A stretch of 64,000 nucleotides of DNA from the NCBI RefSeq assembly GCF_019048865.1, contig NZ_CP077604.1, forward strand, positions 4,650,001 to 4,714,000. Direction: 5' to 3'. Position numbers and translations under genes: made by a program. This document shows, piece by piece, positions 19,793 through 28,024 of this stretch. The notes under the pieces are model-generated. The model made no database searches, was not told where the DNA came from, and saw only the letters and a list, made by a program, of their open reading frames with translations. This stretch comes from Aquihabitans sp. G128 (lineage in GTDB: Bacteria > Actinomycetota > Acidimicrobiia > Acidimicrobiales > Iamiaceae). Each line of letters opens with the position of its first letter. Position 1 is the stretch's first letter.

Positions 19793-21365
19793 TCAGCCGG
19801 GCCAGGGCTTCTGGGCGTACTCCTCGCGGAGCTTGAACTTGAGGACCTTGCGGAGGGTCTCGTTGCGGGGGGAGGGCGTCCACCACCTCGAGCTGCTCGG
19901 GGAACTTCTGCTTCATGAGCTGGGCCTCGGTGAGGCAGGCGACCAGGTCGTCGAAGGTGAGGTCGTCCTCCGGCGAGGCGCCCGGCACCCGCTCGACCAC
20001 TGCGCACACCCGCTCGCCGCGCTCGCGGTCCGGCAGGCCGATGACGGCGACGTCGCCGACCTTGGGGTGGGCGTAGAGCAGGTGCTCGATCTCCTGGGCC
20101 GAGATGTTCTCGCCCTTGCGGATGATCACGTCCTTGAGCCGGCCGGTGAGCACCACGTGGCCGTCGGCGCGCTGGTGGCCGAGGTCGCCGGTGCGGAACC
20201 AGCCCTCGTCGTCGAAGGCCTCGGCGGTGGCGGCGGCGTCGGTGTAGCCGGCGAAGACCATGGGGCCCTTGAGCCGGACCTCGCCGTCCTCGCCCGGGCC
20301 GCCGACGGCACCGGACTCGGTGACGATGCGCATCTCGAGGCCCACCACCGGCTTGCCGACGGTGTTGGCCAGCTGCTCGTCGGTGTCGTGGGGGGAGCCC
20401 TCGCAGATCATCGGGCACTCGGTCATGCCGTAGCCGTGGCAGGTCTTCACGCCGAACTCGCGCTTGATCTCCTCGTAGATCTCGGGCGGCATGGGGGCCC
20501 CGCCGCCCGACATCTTGCGCAACGTGGGGATGATCGGCGTGCCCGGATCCTTGCGCTGCTCGCCCAGGTACATCTGGTAGAACGCGGTGCCGCCGCCGAC
20601 CATCGTGACGCCGTTCGCGGCCAGCACGGGGATGGCGGTGGCCGGGGCGAAGGCCTCGAACAGCACGGCGCCGAAGCCGGCGATGAGCATGGTGCCGAAG
20701 TAGTCGGGCCCGGCGATGTGGCTGAACGGGAAGGCGATGGAGCCCACGTCCTCGCCGCTCATGTCGAGCGCCACGGCCAGGCCGTTGGCGCCGGTGACGA
20801 GCGTGCGGTCGGTGTGGCGGACGCCCTTGGGGTCCGACGTGGTGCCGGAGGTGAAGTAGACCCACCGCACCTCGTCGCCGTCGGTGGGGGCGGGCACGTC
20901 GGCCAGGGTGGCGGGGTCGCCGTCGGGCAGGGCGGCGAAGACGTCGACCACCTGGGGCTTGGCGGGCAGGTCGGCCACCAGCTCGTCGACCATGGCGGCG
21001 AAGTCGAACCCGCCCCACGTGCCGGGCACCAGCACGAACTCGGCCTCGGTGGCGCGGATCGCGTAGCCGACCTCCTTGTGCCGGTAGAAGTGCAGGATCG
21101 GGTTCTGGATGGCGCCGAGGCGGGCCAGGGCGAAGCTGGCGATGATGGTCTCGAACCGGTTGGGCAGCTCCCAGGTGACCCGGGTGCCCGCCTTCACGCC
21201 CAGCGCGGCGAAGCCGGCGGCGGCCCGCTCGGCCCGGTCGCGGAACTCGGCGCAGGTCAGCTTCTCGCCCGACTCGGCGATCAGCAGCGTCAGGTCCGGG
21301 GTGGCGGTGGCGCGGCGCTCCACCAGCTCCCACAGCGTTGCGGCGTCGGCGAACGTCTCGGTCAC
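19793..21365 (-). pseudogene. AMP-forming acyl-CoA ligase, frameshifted at its last 25 residues
   Basis: About 523 residues if repaired. GTG 21365 begins an ANL-family enzyme with YFTSGTTSDPKGVRH (P-loop), GYGMTECPM, GEVRLKGPMVFAGY, GWFRTGDLGH and GRLKDVIIRKGENISAQEIE. Just after VVDALP the frame breaks at a run of six C (19867-19872 on the plus strand as G). Removing one base gives RNETLRKVLKFKLREEYAQK and a stop at 19793, the expected end with the catalytic Lys region. As sequenced, the frame instead runs through the palindromic repeat to 19677. The family activates cyclic or fatty acids; cyclohexanecarboxylate-type ligases are among the closest in pattern. Sequencing error is likely. Confidence 0.8.
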
Positions 21366-21390
21366 GGGTGCCCCCTGGCAGGTGGTGTTT

Positions 21391-21405
21391 CTGATGGACC
21401 GTCAG
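21391..21405. promoter_or_regulatory. Candidate TetR-type operator CTGATGGACCGTCAG
   Basis: A 15-bp near-perfect palindrome (CTGA-TGGACCG-TCAG; outer arms perfect) lies 26 bases upstream of the acyl-CoA ligase start and 231 bases before the Nit1-like cluster. TGAC/GTCA half-sites of this kind are typical TetR-family operators of actinobacterial acyl-CoA genes. No TetR gene lies nearby. Confidence 0.4.
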
Positions 21406-21635
21406 GGAATCTAGACGGCGGTCCCGGGCGCCGTCGCGCCTCGGACCAGTTCCTGCACCTGTCGGCCGACCAACGCGGAACCAACGCCCGTCCCACCGGA
21501 AGCTGTGTCAGGAACGACAGCGGTTGGAAGCGCCCGCTTCTTGCGGCGGACACCCGGGTGCAACGGCGTGCGGGTCCACTGGGACGCAACCACCCCGCCG
21601 GAGTCCCCCGGCACCACGAAGGGAACCCCCACACC

Positions 21636-22148
21636 ATGGCAGAGCTCACCGACCTCGAGAAGCAGTCCCTCGAGGAGATCCCGCACCCGTCGCTCGGCAC
21701 CGGCGCCAGCATCTACGGGTCGACGAAGGTCTTCCCCGACTACCAGGCCGAAGAGGGCCAGTCGTACTTCACCCTCGTGCACGGCATCGCGCATGAGTCC
21801 TCGGTGAGCTTCGTGGCCGTGCTCCAGGCCACCCGGGCGCTGCGCAAGGGCTTCGAGTCGGCCATGTACTTCTACGGCCCGGGCGCCATGAACTGCATGG
21901 ACACCCGGGGCTTCCCCACCACGGGCGACAGCGCCTTCCCAGGCGAGCAGAACATCAACGGCTCGCTGAAGACGTTCATCGCCGAGGGCGGCAAGGTCTA
22001 CTGCTGCCGCTTCGGCCTGTCGCTGCACGGGCTCCGGGAAGAGGACCTCATCGAGGGCGTGATCCCCACGCACCCCCTCGACGTCCAGGACGCCCTGATC
22101 CACTACGCCCGCAAGGGCGCCATCATCAACTCCACCTACATGGTGTGA
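21636..22148 (+). CDS. MSMEG_0572/Sll0783-family nitrogen starvation protein (NitB-like)
   Basis: 170 residues matching the first protein of the Nit1C cluster: ASIYGSTKVFPDYQAEEGQSYF, YGPGAMNCMDTRGFP, FPGEQNINGSLKTFIAEGGKVYCCRFGLSLHG and VQDALIHYARKGAIINSTYMV. The DsrE-like fold with conserved Cys residues (GKVYCCRFG) is characteristic; the biochemical role is not known. ATG 21636 has GAAGGGA about ten bases upstream. It is the first gene of a seven-gene run with gaps of 4 bases or overlaps, except for one 22-base gap before the second nitrilase-like gene. Confidence 0.9.
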   Translation: MAELTDLEKQSLEEIPHPSLGTGASIYGSTKVFPDYQAEEGQSYFTLVHGIAHESSVSFVAVLQATRALRKGFESAMYFYGPGAMNCMDTRGFPTTGDSAFPGEQNINGSLKTFIAEGGKVYCCRFGLSLHGLREEDLIEGVIPTHPLDVQDALIHYARKGAIINSTYMV

Positions 22149-22152
22149 CCCG

Positions 22153-23217
22153 ATGGTCGACGTGACGGTCCGGGCCGACCTGGCCCTGCGCGGCGTGCGG
22201 GTGGCGGCCCCGGTCGTGCGCTCGAAGGGGGCCGGCCCCACCGACGACGGCCACGTGGTCGTCGACGGCGTGGCCATGGCCCTGCCCCTGGCGGCCGACT
22301 CGCCGTGGTCGATCGTCGACGGGCTCCTCTTCCACGACGAGGACCCCGTCGACGGCCTGGGCATGGTGGCCGCCGTCGACCGGCCGGCGTTCTACGACCT
22401 GGCCACCGCCGAGGGCGTGCCCTACGAACAGCTCGCCCGCCTGCACGGCAGCACCGTGCTGGCCACCACCGTGGTGCAGACCTGCATCCGCTACGGCGTG
22501 GACACCCGGTGCCGCTTCTGCGCCATCGAGGAGTCCCTGGCCGCCGGCAGCACCACCCGGGTGAAGACGCCGGCCCAGCTCGCCGAGGTGGCCGAGGCCG
22601 CGGTGCGCCTCGACGGCATCACCCAGCTGGTGATGACGTCGGGGACCTCGGCGGCCGCCGACCGGGGCGCCCGCTACCTGGCCCGCTGCGCCGGTGCCGT
22701 GCACGAGGCGGTGCCCCACCTCCCGATCCAGGTGCAGTGCGAGCCGCCGGCCGACCCCTTCACCGTGTTCCGCGACCTGCGCGACAACGGCGTCACCGCC
22801 ATCGGCATCCACATCGAGGCGCTCGACCAGGCGGTGCGGGAGCGGTGGACCCCCGGCAAGGCCGAGGTGTCGATCGCCGAGTACGAGCACGCCTGGCAGG
22901 AGGCCGTGCGGGTCTTCGGCTGGAACCGGGTCAGCACCTACGTGCTGGTCGGCCTGGGCGAGGACCCCGACGAGCTGGTGGCCGGCTGCGCCCGCCTGGT
23001 CGACATGGGCGTGTACCCGTTCGTGGTGCCGTTCCGCCCGATCGAGGGCACGCTCGCGGTGGCCGAGGGCGCGACCGCCCCGTCGCCCGACGTGCTGGTC
23101 GACGTGACCGGACGCGTCGCCTCGCTGCTGCAGGCCGCCGGCATGTCCGGTGCCGACCAGGGCGCCGGCTGTGCGGCCTGCGGCGCCTGCTCGGCCCTGT
23201 CGGTGGTGGGCGGATGA
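22153..23217 (+). CDS. MSMEG_0568-family radical SAM protein (NitD-like)
   Basis: 354 residues. The Fe-S cluster motif is C111-x8-C120-x2-C123 (TCIRYGVDTRCRFCAIE), not the usual CX3CX2C; this spacing belongs to the MSMEG_0568 family as I know it. A TIM-barrel-like body follows (TQLVMTSGTSAAADRGARYL, IQVQCEPPAD, YVLVGLGEDPDELV). The C-terminus has three more cysteines, C340, C343 and C346, in GCAACGAC, which could hold a second cluster. ATG 22153 is 4 bases after the previous stop, and its own TGA overlaps the next ATG (ATGA). The family is essential in cyanide assimilation by Nit1C bacteria, but its reaction is unknown. Confidence 0.9.
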   Translation: MVDVTVRADLALRGVRVAAPVVRSKGAGPTDDGHVVVDGVAMALPLAADSPWSIVDGLLFHDEDPVDGLGMVAAVDRPAFYDLATAEGVPYEQLARLHGSTVLATTVVQTCIRYGVDTRCRFCAIEESLAAGSTTRVKTPAQLAEVAEAAVRLDGITQLVMTSGTSAAADRGARYLARCAGAVHEAVPHLPIQVQCEPPADPFTVFRDLRDNGVTAIGIHIEALDQAVRERWTPGKAEVSIAEYEHAWQEAVRVFGWNRVSTYVLVGLGEDPDELVAGCARLVDMGVYPFVVPFRPIEGTLAVAEGATAPSPDVLVDVTGRVASLLQAAGMSGADQGAGCAACGACSALSVVGG

Positions 23218-24746
23218 CCCCGCCGCTGCTCGCCTCGGAGCTGGCCGGGTCCCGGCTGACCCCACCCGCATGGGCTCGCTCGGTCGACGGCCCGATGGGC
23301 GACGTGCTGGTGGGCTCGCGCCTGGCGCCACCCGCCTCGTTCACGGTGCACCAGGCGAGCAGCCGGGCCGAGCTCGACGCCTACGCCCGCCTGCGCCGCG
23401 ACGTGTTCGTGGCCGAGCAAGGCCTCTTCGCCGGCTCCGACCGCGACGACCTGGACGACCTCGACGAGCGCATCGTGCTGGTGGCCCGCGAGGTCGACGG
23501 CACCGTGGTCGGTGGCGTGCGGCTCACCCCCGGCGTGCCCGGCCGCGACCTGGCCTGGTGGGTGGGCAGCCGACTGGTGGTGGCGGGCGACCGGCGGGGC
23601 TCGCTGCACATCGGCGCCGCCCTCATCGGGGCGGCGTGCGCCCGGGCCGAGCAGGAGGGCGCGCTGCGCTTCGACGCCACGGTGCAGGCCGCACGGGTGC
23701 CGCTGTTCGGGCGCCTCGGGTGGACGGTGGGCGAGGCGGTCACCGTCGCCGGCACCCCGCACCGCCGGGTGCGCTGGCCCATCGGCCGCGTGCAGCGGTT
23801 GGTCGACGCCACCAAGGGGCCGCTCGGCGCGGTGCTCGAGGGCTTGGCGCCGGGTGGGCCGGGCTGGGTGGGCGACGACGCCGCCCCCGTCCCCGGCTCG
23901 GACCTGCTCGCGGCGTGCGACGCCATCGTGCCGGCCATGGTGGCCCGCGACCCCTGGTGGGCCGGCTGGTGCTCGGTGCTGGTGAACGCCAACGACCTGG
24001 CCGCGATGGGGGCCACCCCGGTGGGCCTGCTCGACGCCATCGGCGCTCCCACCGCCTCGCTCGCCACCCGGGCGATGGCCGGGATGAAGGCCGGCGCCGA
24101 GGCCTGGGGCGTGCCGGTGCTCGGCGGCCACACCACGCTCGGCGTGCCTGCCTCCCTCGCCGTGACCATGCTCGGCCGCACCGCCTCGCCGGTCCCCGGC
24201 GGCGGCGGTCGGGTCGGCGACGCCGTCGAGGTGGCCGCCGACCTCGGCGGTCGCTGGCGGGCCGGCCACACGGGTCGGCAGTGGGACTCCACCACGTCCC
24301 GTTCGCCGGAGGAGCTCCGTGCCCTCCAGCAGGTGGTGGCCCAGCGAGCGCCCCACGCCGCCAAGGACGTCTCCATGACCGGCCTGGTGGGCACCCTCGG
24401 GATGCTGGCCGAGGCCAGCGGCTGCGGCGCCGAGCTCGACCTCGCCGCCGTGCCGAGCCCCGACGGCGCCGGCCTCGCCGACTGGCTCACCTGCTTCCCC
24501 GGGTTCGCCATGGTCATGGCGGTCGACCCCTCGACCACCTCGCCCGCCCCCACGACCGCCCCTTCGGCCGGTCGCTCACCCTTGCCCGCCACCACCGCCT
24601 CGTGCGGCCGGCTCACCGCCGGCGCCGGGGTGGCGGTGCGCTGGCCCGACGGCGAGGTGCTGCGCCTCGTCGACGGCCCCGTCACCAACCTCGGCCCCGC
24701 CGGGGGCTCCCCGACCTCCATCGCGAAAGCGGAACCCACCCCATGA
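23214..24746 (+). CDS. MSMEG_0567/Sll0786-type fusion of GNAT acetyltransferase and AIR-synthase-like domain
   Basis: 510 residues. Residues about 40-205 are a GNAT-like domain (LDAYARLRRDVFVAEQGLF, IVLVAREVDGTVVGGVRLTP, SRLVVAGDRRGSLHIGAALI). Residues about 205-490 are AIR-synthase/PurM-like (GDDAAPVPGSDLLAACDAIVPAM, VNANDLAAMGATPVGLLDAI, GVPVLGGHTTLG, KDVSMTGLVGTLGMLAEASG). In Pseudomonas Nit1C these are two separate proteins, NitE and NitF; the fusion is the mycobacterial/cyanobacterial arrangement. PurM-like proteins bind ATP and an amide or formyl substrate. Start and stop are both coupled by ATGA overlaps. Confidence 0.9.
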   Translation: MTPPLLASELAGSRLTPPAWARSVDGPMGDVLVGSRLAPPASFTVHQASSRAELDAYARLRRDVFVAEQGLFAGSDRDDLDDLDERIVLVAREVDGTVVGGVRLTPGVPGRDLAWWVGSRLVVAGDRRGSLHIGAALIGAACARAEQEGALRFDATVQAARVPLFGRLGWTVGEAVTVAGTPHRRVRWPIGRVQRLVDATKGPLGAVLEGLAPGGPGWVGDDAAPVPGSDLLAACDAIVPAMVARDPWWAGWCSVLVNANDLAAMGATPVGLLDAIGAPTASLATRAMAGMKAGAEAWGVPVLGGHTTLGVPASLAVTMLGRTASPVPGGGGRVGDAVEVAADLGGRWRAGHTGRQWDSTTSRSPEELRALQQVVAQRAPHAAKDVSMTGLVGTLGMLAEASGCGAELDLAAVPSPDGAGLADWLTCFPGFAMVMAVDPSTTSPAPTTAPSAGRSPLPATTASCGRLTAGAGVAVRWPDGEVLRLVDGPVTNLGPAGGSPTSIAKAEPTP

Positions 24747-25591
24747 CCGAGATCACCTTCGCCGCCGTCGCGGCCCCGTTCGACCGGGACCTCGAAGCCT
24801 GCTTCGCCCGCATCGAGGCCATCCTCGACGACGCCCGCGCCGCCGGCGCCCAGGTCGTCGCCCTCCCCGAGGCCGCCCTCGGCGGCTACGTGGCCGACCT
24901 CGCCATCGGCGGCCAGGTCGAGCCGCCGCCCGCCCTGCGCCTCGACGGGCCCGAGGTCCAGCGCCTTGCCGACCTGGCCGGGGACCTGGTGGTGTGCGCC
25001 GGCTACTGCGAGGACGACGGCGAGCACCGCTACAACTCCGCCGTCGCCGTCCACGCCGGCGCCGTGCTGGGCAACTACCGCAAGGTCCACCAGCCGCTCA
25101 ACGAGGGCACCGTCTACATGCGTGGGGACGCCCTCGAGGCGTTCGACACCCCGTACGGCCGCATGGGCCTGCTCATCTGCTGGGACAAGGGCTTCGCCGA
25201 GGCGGCCCGGACCCTGGCCCTCCAGGGCGCCGAGGTCATCTGCTGCCTGAGCGCCTGGCCCATGAGCCGCACCGAGCGGGCCGAGCGCATCGAGGACGAC
25301 CGCTGGTCGAAGCGCTTCAACCTGTTCGACCAGAGCCGGGCCCTCGACAACCAGATCGTGTGGCTGGCCTCGAACCAGACGGGCTCCTTCGGGTCGCTCG
25401 ACTTCGTGGGCCAGGCGAAGGTGGTGGGGCCGGGCGGCGACGTCCTGGCCGTCACCGGCACCGGCCCCGGCATCGCGGTGGCCACCGTCGACGTCGCCAA
25501 GGAGCTGGCCGCCCACCGCCAGGGCATGTGCAACCTGCGCGACCGCCGGCCCGACGTCTACCGCCTCGGCGAGTGGATGGTGCCGGCATGA
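24743..25591 (+). CDS. Carbon-nitrogen hydrolase, nitrilase superfamily (Nit1C type), intact triad
   Basis: 282 residues with the full nitrilase-superfamily triad: Glu43 in VVALPEAALGGY, Lys114 in NYRKVHQP and Cys146 in GLLICWDKGF, plus the second Glu region LNEGTVYMRGD. It therefore should hydrolyse a nitrile or amide. In Nit1C clusters the nitrilase (NitC, Nit6803) is needed for growth on cyanide or for nitrile use. ATG 24743 overlaps the previous stop, and the TGA overlaps the next ATG. A paralogue with a broken triad lies two genes downstream. Confidence 0.92.
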   Translation: MTEITFAAVAAPFDRDLEACFARIEAILDDARAAGAQVVALPEAALGGYVADLAIGGQVEPPPALRLDGPEVQRLADLAGDLVVCAGYCEDDGEHRYNSAVAVHAGAVLGNYRKVHQPLNEGTVYMRGDALEAFDTPYGRMGLLICWDKGFAEAARTLALQGAEVICCLSAWPMSRTERAERIEDDRWSKRFNLFDQSRALDNQIVWLASNQTGSFGSLDFVGQAKVVGPGGDVLAVTGTGPGIAVATVDVAKELAAHRQGMCNLRDRRPDVYRLGEWMVPA

Positions 25592-27090
25592 CCGCCGCCC
25601 CCACCCCCAGCGCCATCGTGGTCGGCGGGAGCGTGGCCGGGCTGGCTGCCGCCCTGTTCCTGGCCCGCCAGGGCGTGACGGTGACCGTGCTCGACCACGA
25701 CGCCGCCGTGGGCAGCGTCCCGATAGATGCGGCGCAGGCCGAGGTGCGGCGCAGCACGCCCCAGGCCGCGCACTCGCACATCTTCCTGTCGCGGCTCCGC
25801 CTGCTCCTGGCCGAGCGGGCGCCCGACGTGCTCGAGGAGCTGCGAGCGGCCGGCGCCCACGAGATCGCCATGGCCGACGGCCGACCCGACCCGCTGGTCT
25901 CGGCGCACCTGCCCCGGGGCGACGAGCTGGTGGCCCTGGCCGTGCGGCGATCGGTGTTCGAGGCTGCGGTGCGCGGCGCGGTGCTCCGCCAGGACGGCGT
26001 GGCCTTGGTGGCCGGCACGTCGGTCACCGGCTTGCGCTACGGCCCAGCCGCCGCCGACGGCACGCCGGTGGTGGTCGGCGTCGACCTGGAGGACGGGACC
26101 GCCCTGGAGGCCGACGTGGTGATCGATGCCAGCGGCCGCCGCACCTCGCTGCCGGGCTGGCTGGCCGAGGTGGGCGTCGAGCCGCCGACCGAGGTCGTCG
26201 ACTGCGGCATCAGCTACGTGAGCCGCTTCTACGAGCGCCGCCCCGGCGCCACCCCGCCCCGCCTGACCCGCGGCTTCACCACCGGCTCGTCGTTCGACCG
26301 CTACTCCTGCCTGGTCTTCCCGGGCGAGGGCCGGACCTTCTCGGTGACCTTCGGGATCCTGCCCGAGGACCGCGAACTGCGGGGCCTGACCGACGGCACC
26401 GCCTTCGAGGCCGCCGTCTCGGCCATCCCGTCGATGGCCTGGTGGGTGCAGCCCCACAACGCCGTGCCCATCTCCGACGCCAAGGCCATGAACGGCCTGA
26501 AGAACCGGATGCGGCGCTACGTCGTCGACGGCCGCCCGCTGGTGCTGGGCCTGGCCGCGGTGGGCGACGCGGCGTCGACCACCAACCCGGCCCACTCCCG
26601 GGGCACCACGCTGGCCTTCGTGCACGCCGCCGCCGTCGCCGACGCCGTGGTGGCCGCCGCCGGCGACCGGACGGCCCTCGCGCTGGCCGTCGACGCCGCC
26701 GTCGAGCGGGACCTGCAGCCGTGGTTCGACGACTCGATCGCCCAGGACGCCCTGCGCCTCTCGCGCTGGCGCCCGGCCGGCGAGCACGAGGCCCCCGTGC
26801 CCGTCGAGGGCACGCTCGCCAACGGCGAGGCGGCCGGTGCCGCCCAGCTCGATCCCGAGGTCTGGGCGCGGTTCGCCCGCCTCCAGAACCTGCTGGAGAC
26901 GCCCGACGAGGTCCTGGCCGACCCGGCGCTGGTGGCGGCGGTCCGGCGGGTGCAGGCCTCGGGCTTGCGGGCGCCCGGTGCCGAGGCGCCGAGCCACGAC
27001 GAGCTGGCGGCGCTGGTCGCCGCCACCCGGGCGCCGAAGGGGCCCCGGGTGCCGGAGGCGTCGCGCCGGCTGGTGGCGCAGGCCTCGTGA
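25588..27090 (+). CDS. FAD-dependent oxidoreductase/monooxygenase of the Nit1C-like cluster
   Basis: 500 residues. The N-terminus IVVGGSVAGLAAALFLARQG is an FAD-binding Rossmann motif (GGSVAG for GxGxxG). STPQAAHSHIFLSRL resembles the flavin contact of halogenase/epoxidase-like enzymes, DVVIDASGRRTSLPGWL is the second FAD motif, and LGLAAVGDAASTTNPAHSRG is the third. This differs from the FMO-like MSMEG_0569/NitH enzyme usual in these clusters, so it may be a replacement. ATG 25588 overlaps the nitrilase stop. A role in oxidising the nitrile-derived product is possible but unproven. Confidence 0.85.
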   Translation: MTAAPTPSAIVVGGSVAGLAAALFLARQGVTVTVLDHDAAVGSVPIDAAQAEVRRSTPQAAHSHIFLSRLRLLLAERAPDVLEELRAAGAHEIAMADGRPDPLVSAHLPRGDELVALAVRRSVFEAAVRGAVLRQDGVALVAGTSVTGLRYGPAAADGTPVVVGVDLEDGTALEADVVIDASGRRTSLPGWLAEVGVEPPTEVVDCGISYVSRFYERRPGATPPRLTRGFTTGSSFDRYSCLVFPGEGRTFSVTFGILPEDRELRGLTDGTAFEAAVSAIPSMAWWVQPHNAVPISDAKAMNGLKNRMRRYVVDGRPLVLGLAAVGDAASTTNPAHSRGTTLAFVHAAAVADAVVAAAGDRTALALAVDAAVERDLQPWFDDSIAQDALRLSRWRPAGEHEAPVPVEGTLANGEAAGAAQLDPEVWARFARLQNLLETPDEVLADPALVAAVRRVQASGLRAPGAEAPSHDELAALVAATRAPKGPRVPEASRRLVAQAS

Positions 27091-27112
27091 CCGACCGGTG
27101 GCGGGCCCGTCC

Positions 27113-28024
27113 GTGACCCGGGTGGCGGCGGTGTCGGGGTCGTTCTCCCACGACCTGGCCTTCGACCTCGAGCGGGCGACATCGATCATCGAGGAGGCGC
27201 GCGAGCGCGAGGTCGAGCTGCTGGTGCTGCCCCACGGGGTGCTCGGCGGCTACGTCGGGGACCTCGACCCGGACCTCGACGACCCGCCCGACGTGCCGCC
27301 GATGGTGGCGCTCGACGGCCCCGAGGTGGCCGAGCTGGTGGCCGCCGCGGGCGACCTGGTGGTCTGCTTCGGCCTGACCGAGGACCGGGGCGGCCGGCCC
27401 GGCAACACCGCGGTGTGCGTCGACGGCAGCGGCATCCTGGGCGTGCACCGCAAGGTCCACCTGCCGCCCGGCGAGGTCCGCTGGTACAAGCCGGGCGACG
27501 GCTGCGCGGCGTTCGACACGCCGGTCGGTCGCATCGGGATGCTGGTCGACTACGACAAGACCTTCCCCGAGGCCGCCCGCTCGCTGGCCCTCGACGGCGC
27601 CGAGCTGCTGGCCTTCGTGTGCGCCTGGCCGCTGAGCCTCACCGCCCAGGCGGCGCGGGTGAGCCAGGACCGCCAGAGCCTGCTGTTCGAGCTCTACGAC
27701 CGGGCTCGGGCCGCCGAGAACCAGGTGGTGGTGGTGACGTCGAACCTCACCGGCGGCCAGGGGCAGCTGCGCTTCTTCGGCCAGGCGAAGGTGGTGCAGC
27801 CCGACGGCCAGATCGTGGCCCGCACCGGGTTCCGCCCCGGCTGGGCCGTGGCCGACATCGAGGTGGGGACCCTGGTGGCCAACGCCCGCCGCCGCCAGCA
27901 CCACCTGGCCGAGCGCCGTCCCCGTGCCTACCTCCAGGAGTCCGGCTCGACGGTCGGGCTCCCGGGAGCCGGCGACGCCGCACCGGCTCGAAGCGCCCGG
28001 TCGGCAGGGCGGGCCGAGCGGTGA
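27113..28024 (+). CDS. Nitrilase-fold protein with replaced catalytic Glu and Cys, probable pseudoenzyme
   Basis: 303 residues, collinear with the nitrilase at 24743. The positions of the triad are His41 (VLPHGVLGGY for LPEAALGGY), Lys114 (VHRKVHLPP) and Asp146 (GMLVDYDKTF for GLLICWDKGF). The codons are CAC and GAC, so the changes are not sequencing ambiguities of one base. Without the nucleophilic Cys it should not work as a nitrilase; binding, regulation or partnership with the active paralogue is the likely role, or a new chemistry. GTG 27113 is 22 bases after the FAD gene, and its TGA overlaps the next GTG. The surrounding fold motifs (FGQAKVVQPDG, NLTGGQGQL) are well kept, against decay. 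Confidence 0.88.
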   Translation: MTRVAAVSGSFSHDLAFDLERATSIIEEAREREVELLVLPHGVLGGYVGDLDPDLDDPPDVPPMVALDGPEVAELVAAAGDLVVCFGLTEDRGGRPGNTAVCVDGSGILGVHRKVHLPPGEVRWYKPGDGCAAFDTPVGRIGMLVDYDKTFPEAARSLALDGAELLAFVCAWPLSLTAQAARVSQDRQSLLFELYDRARAAENQVVVVTSNLTGGQGQLRFFGQAKVVQPDGQIVARTGFRPGWAVADIEVGTLVANARRRQHHLAERRPRAYLQESGSTVGLPGAGDAAPARSARSAGRAER

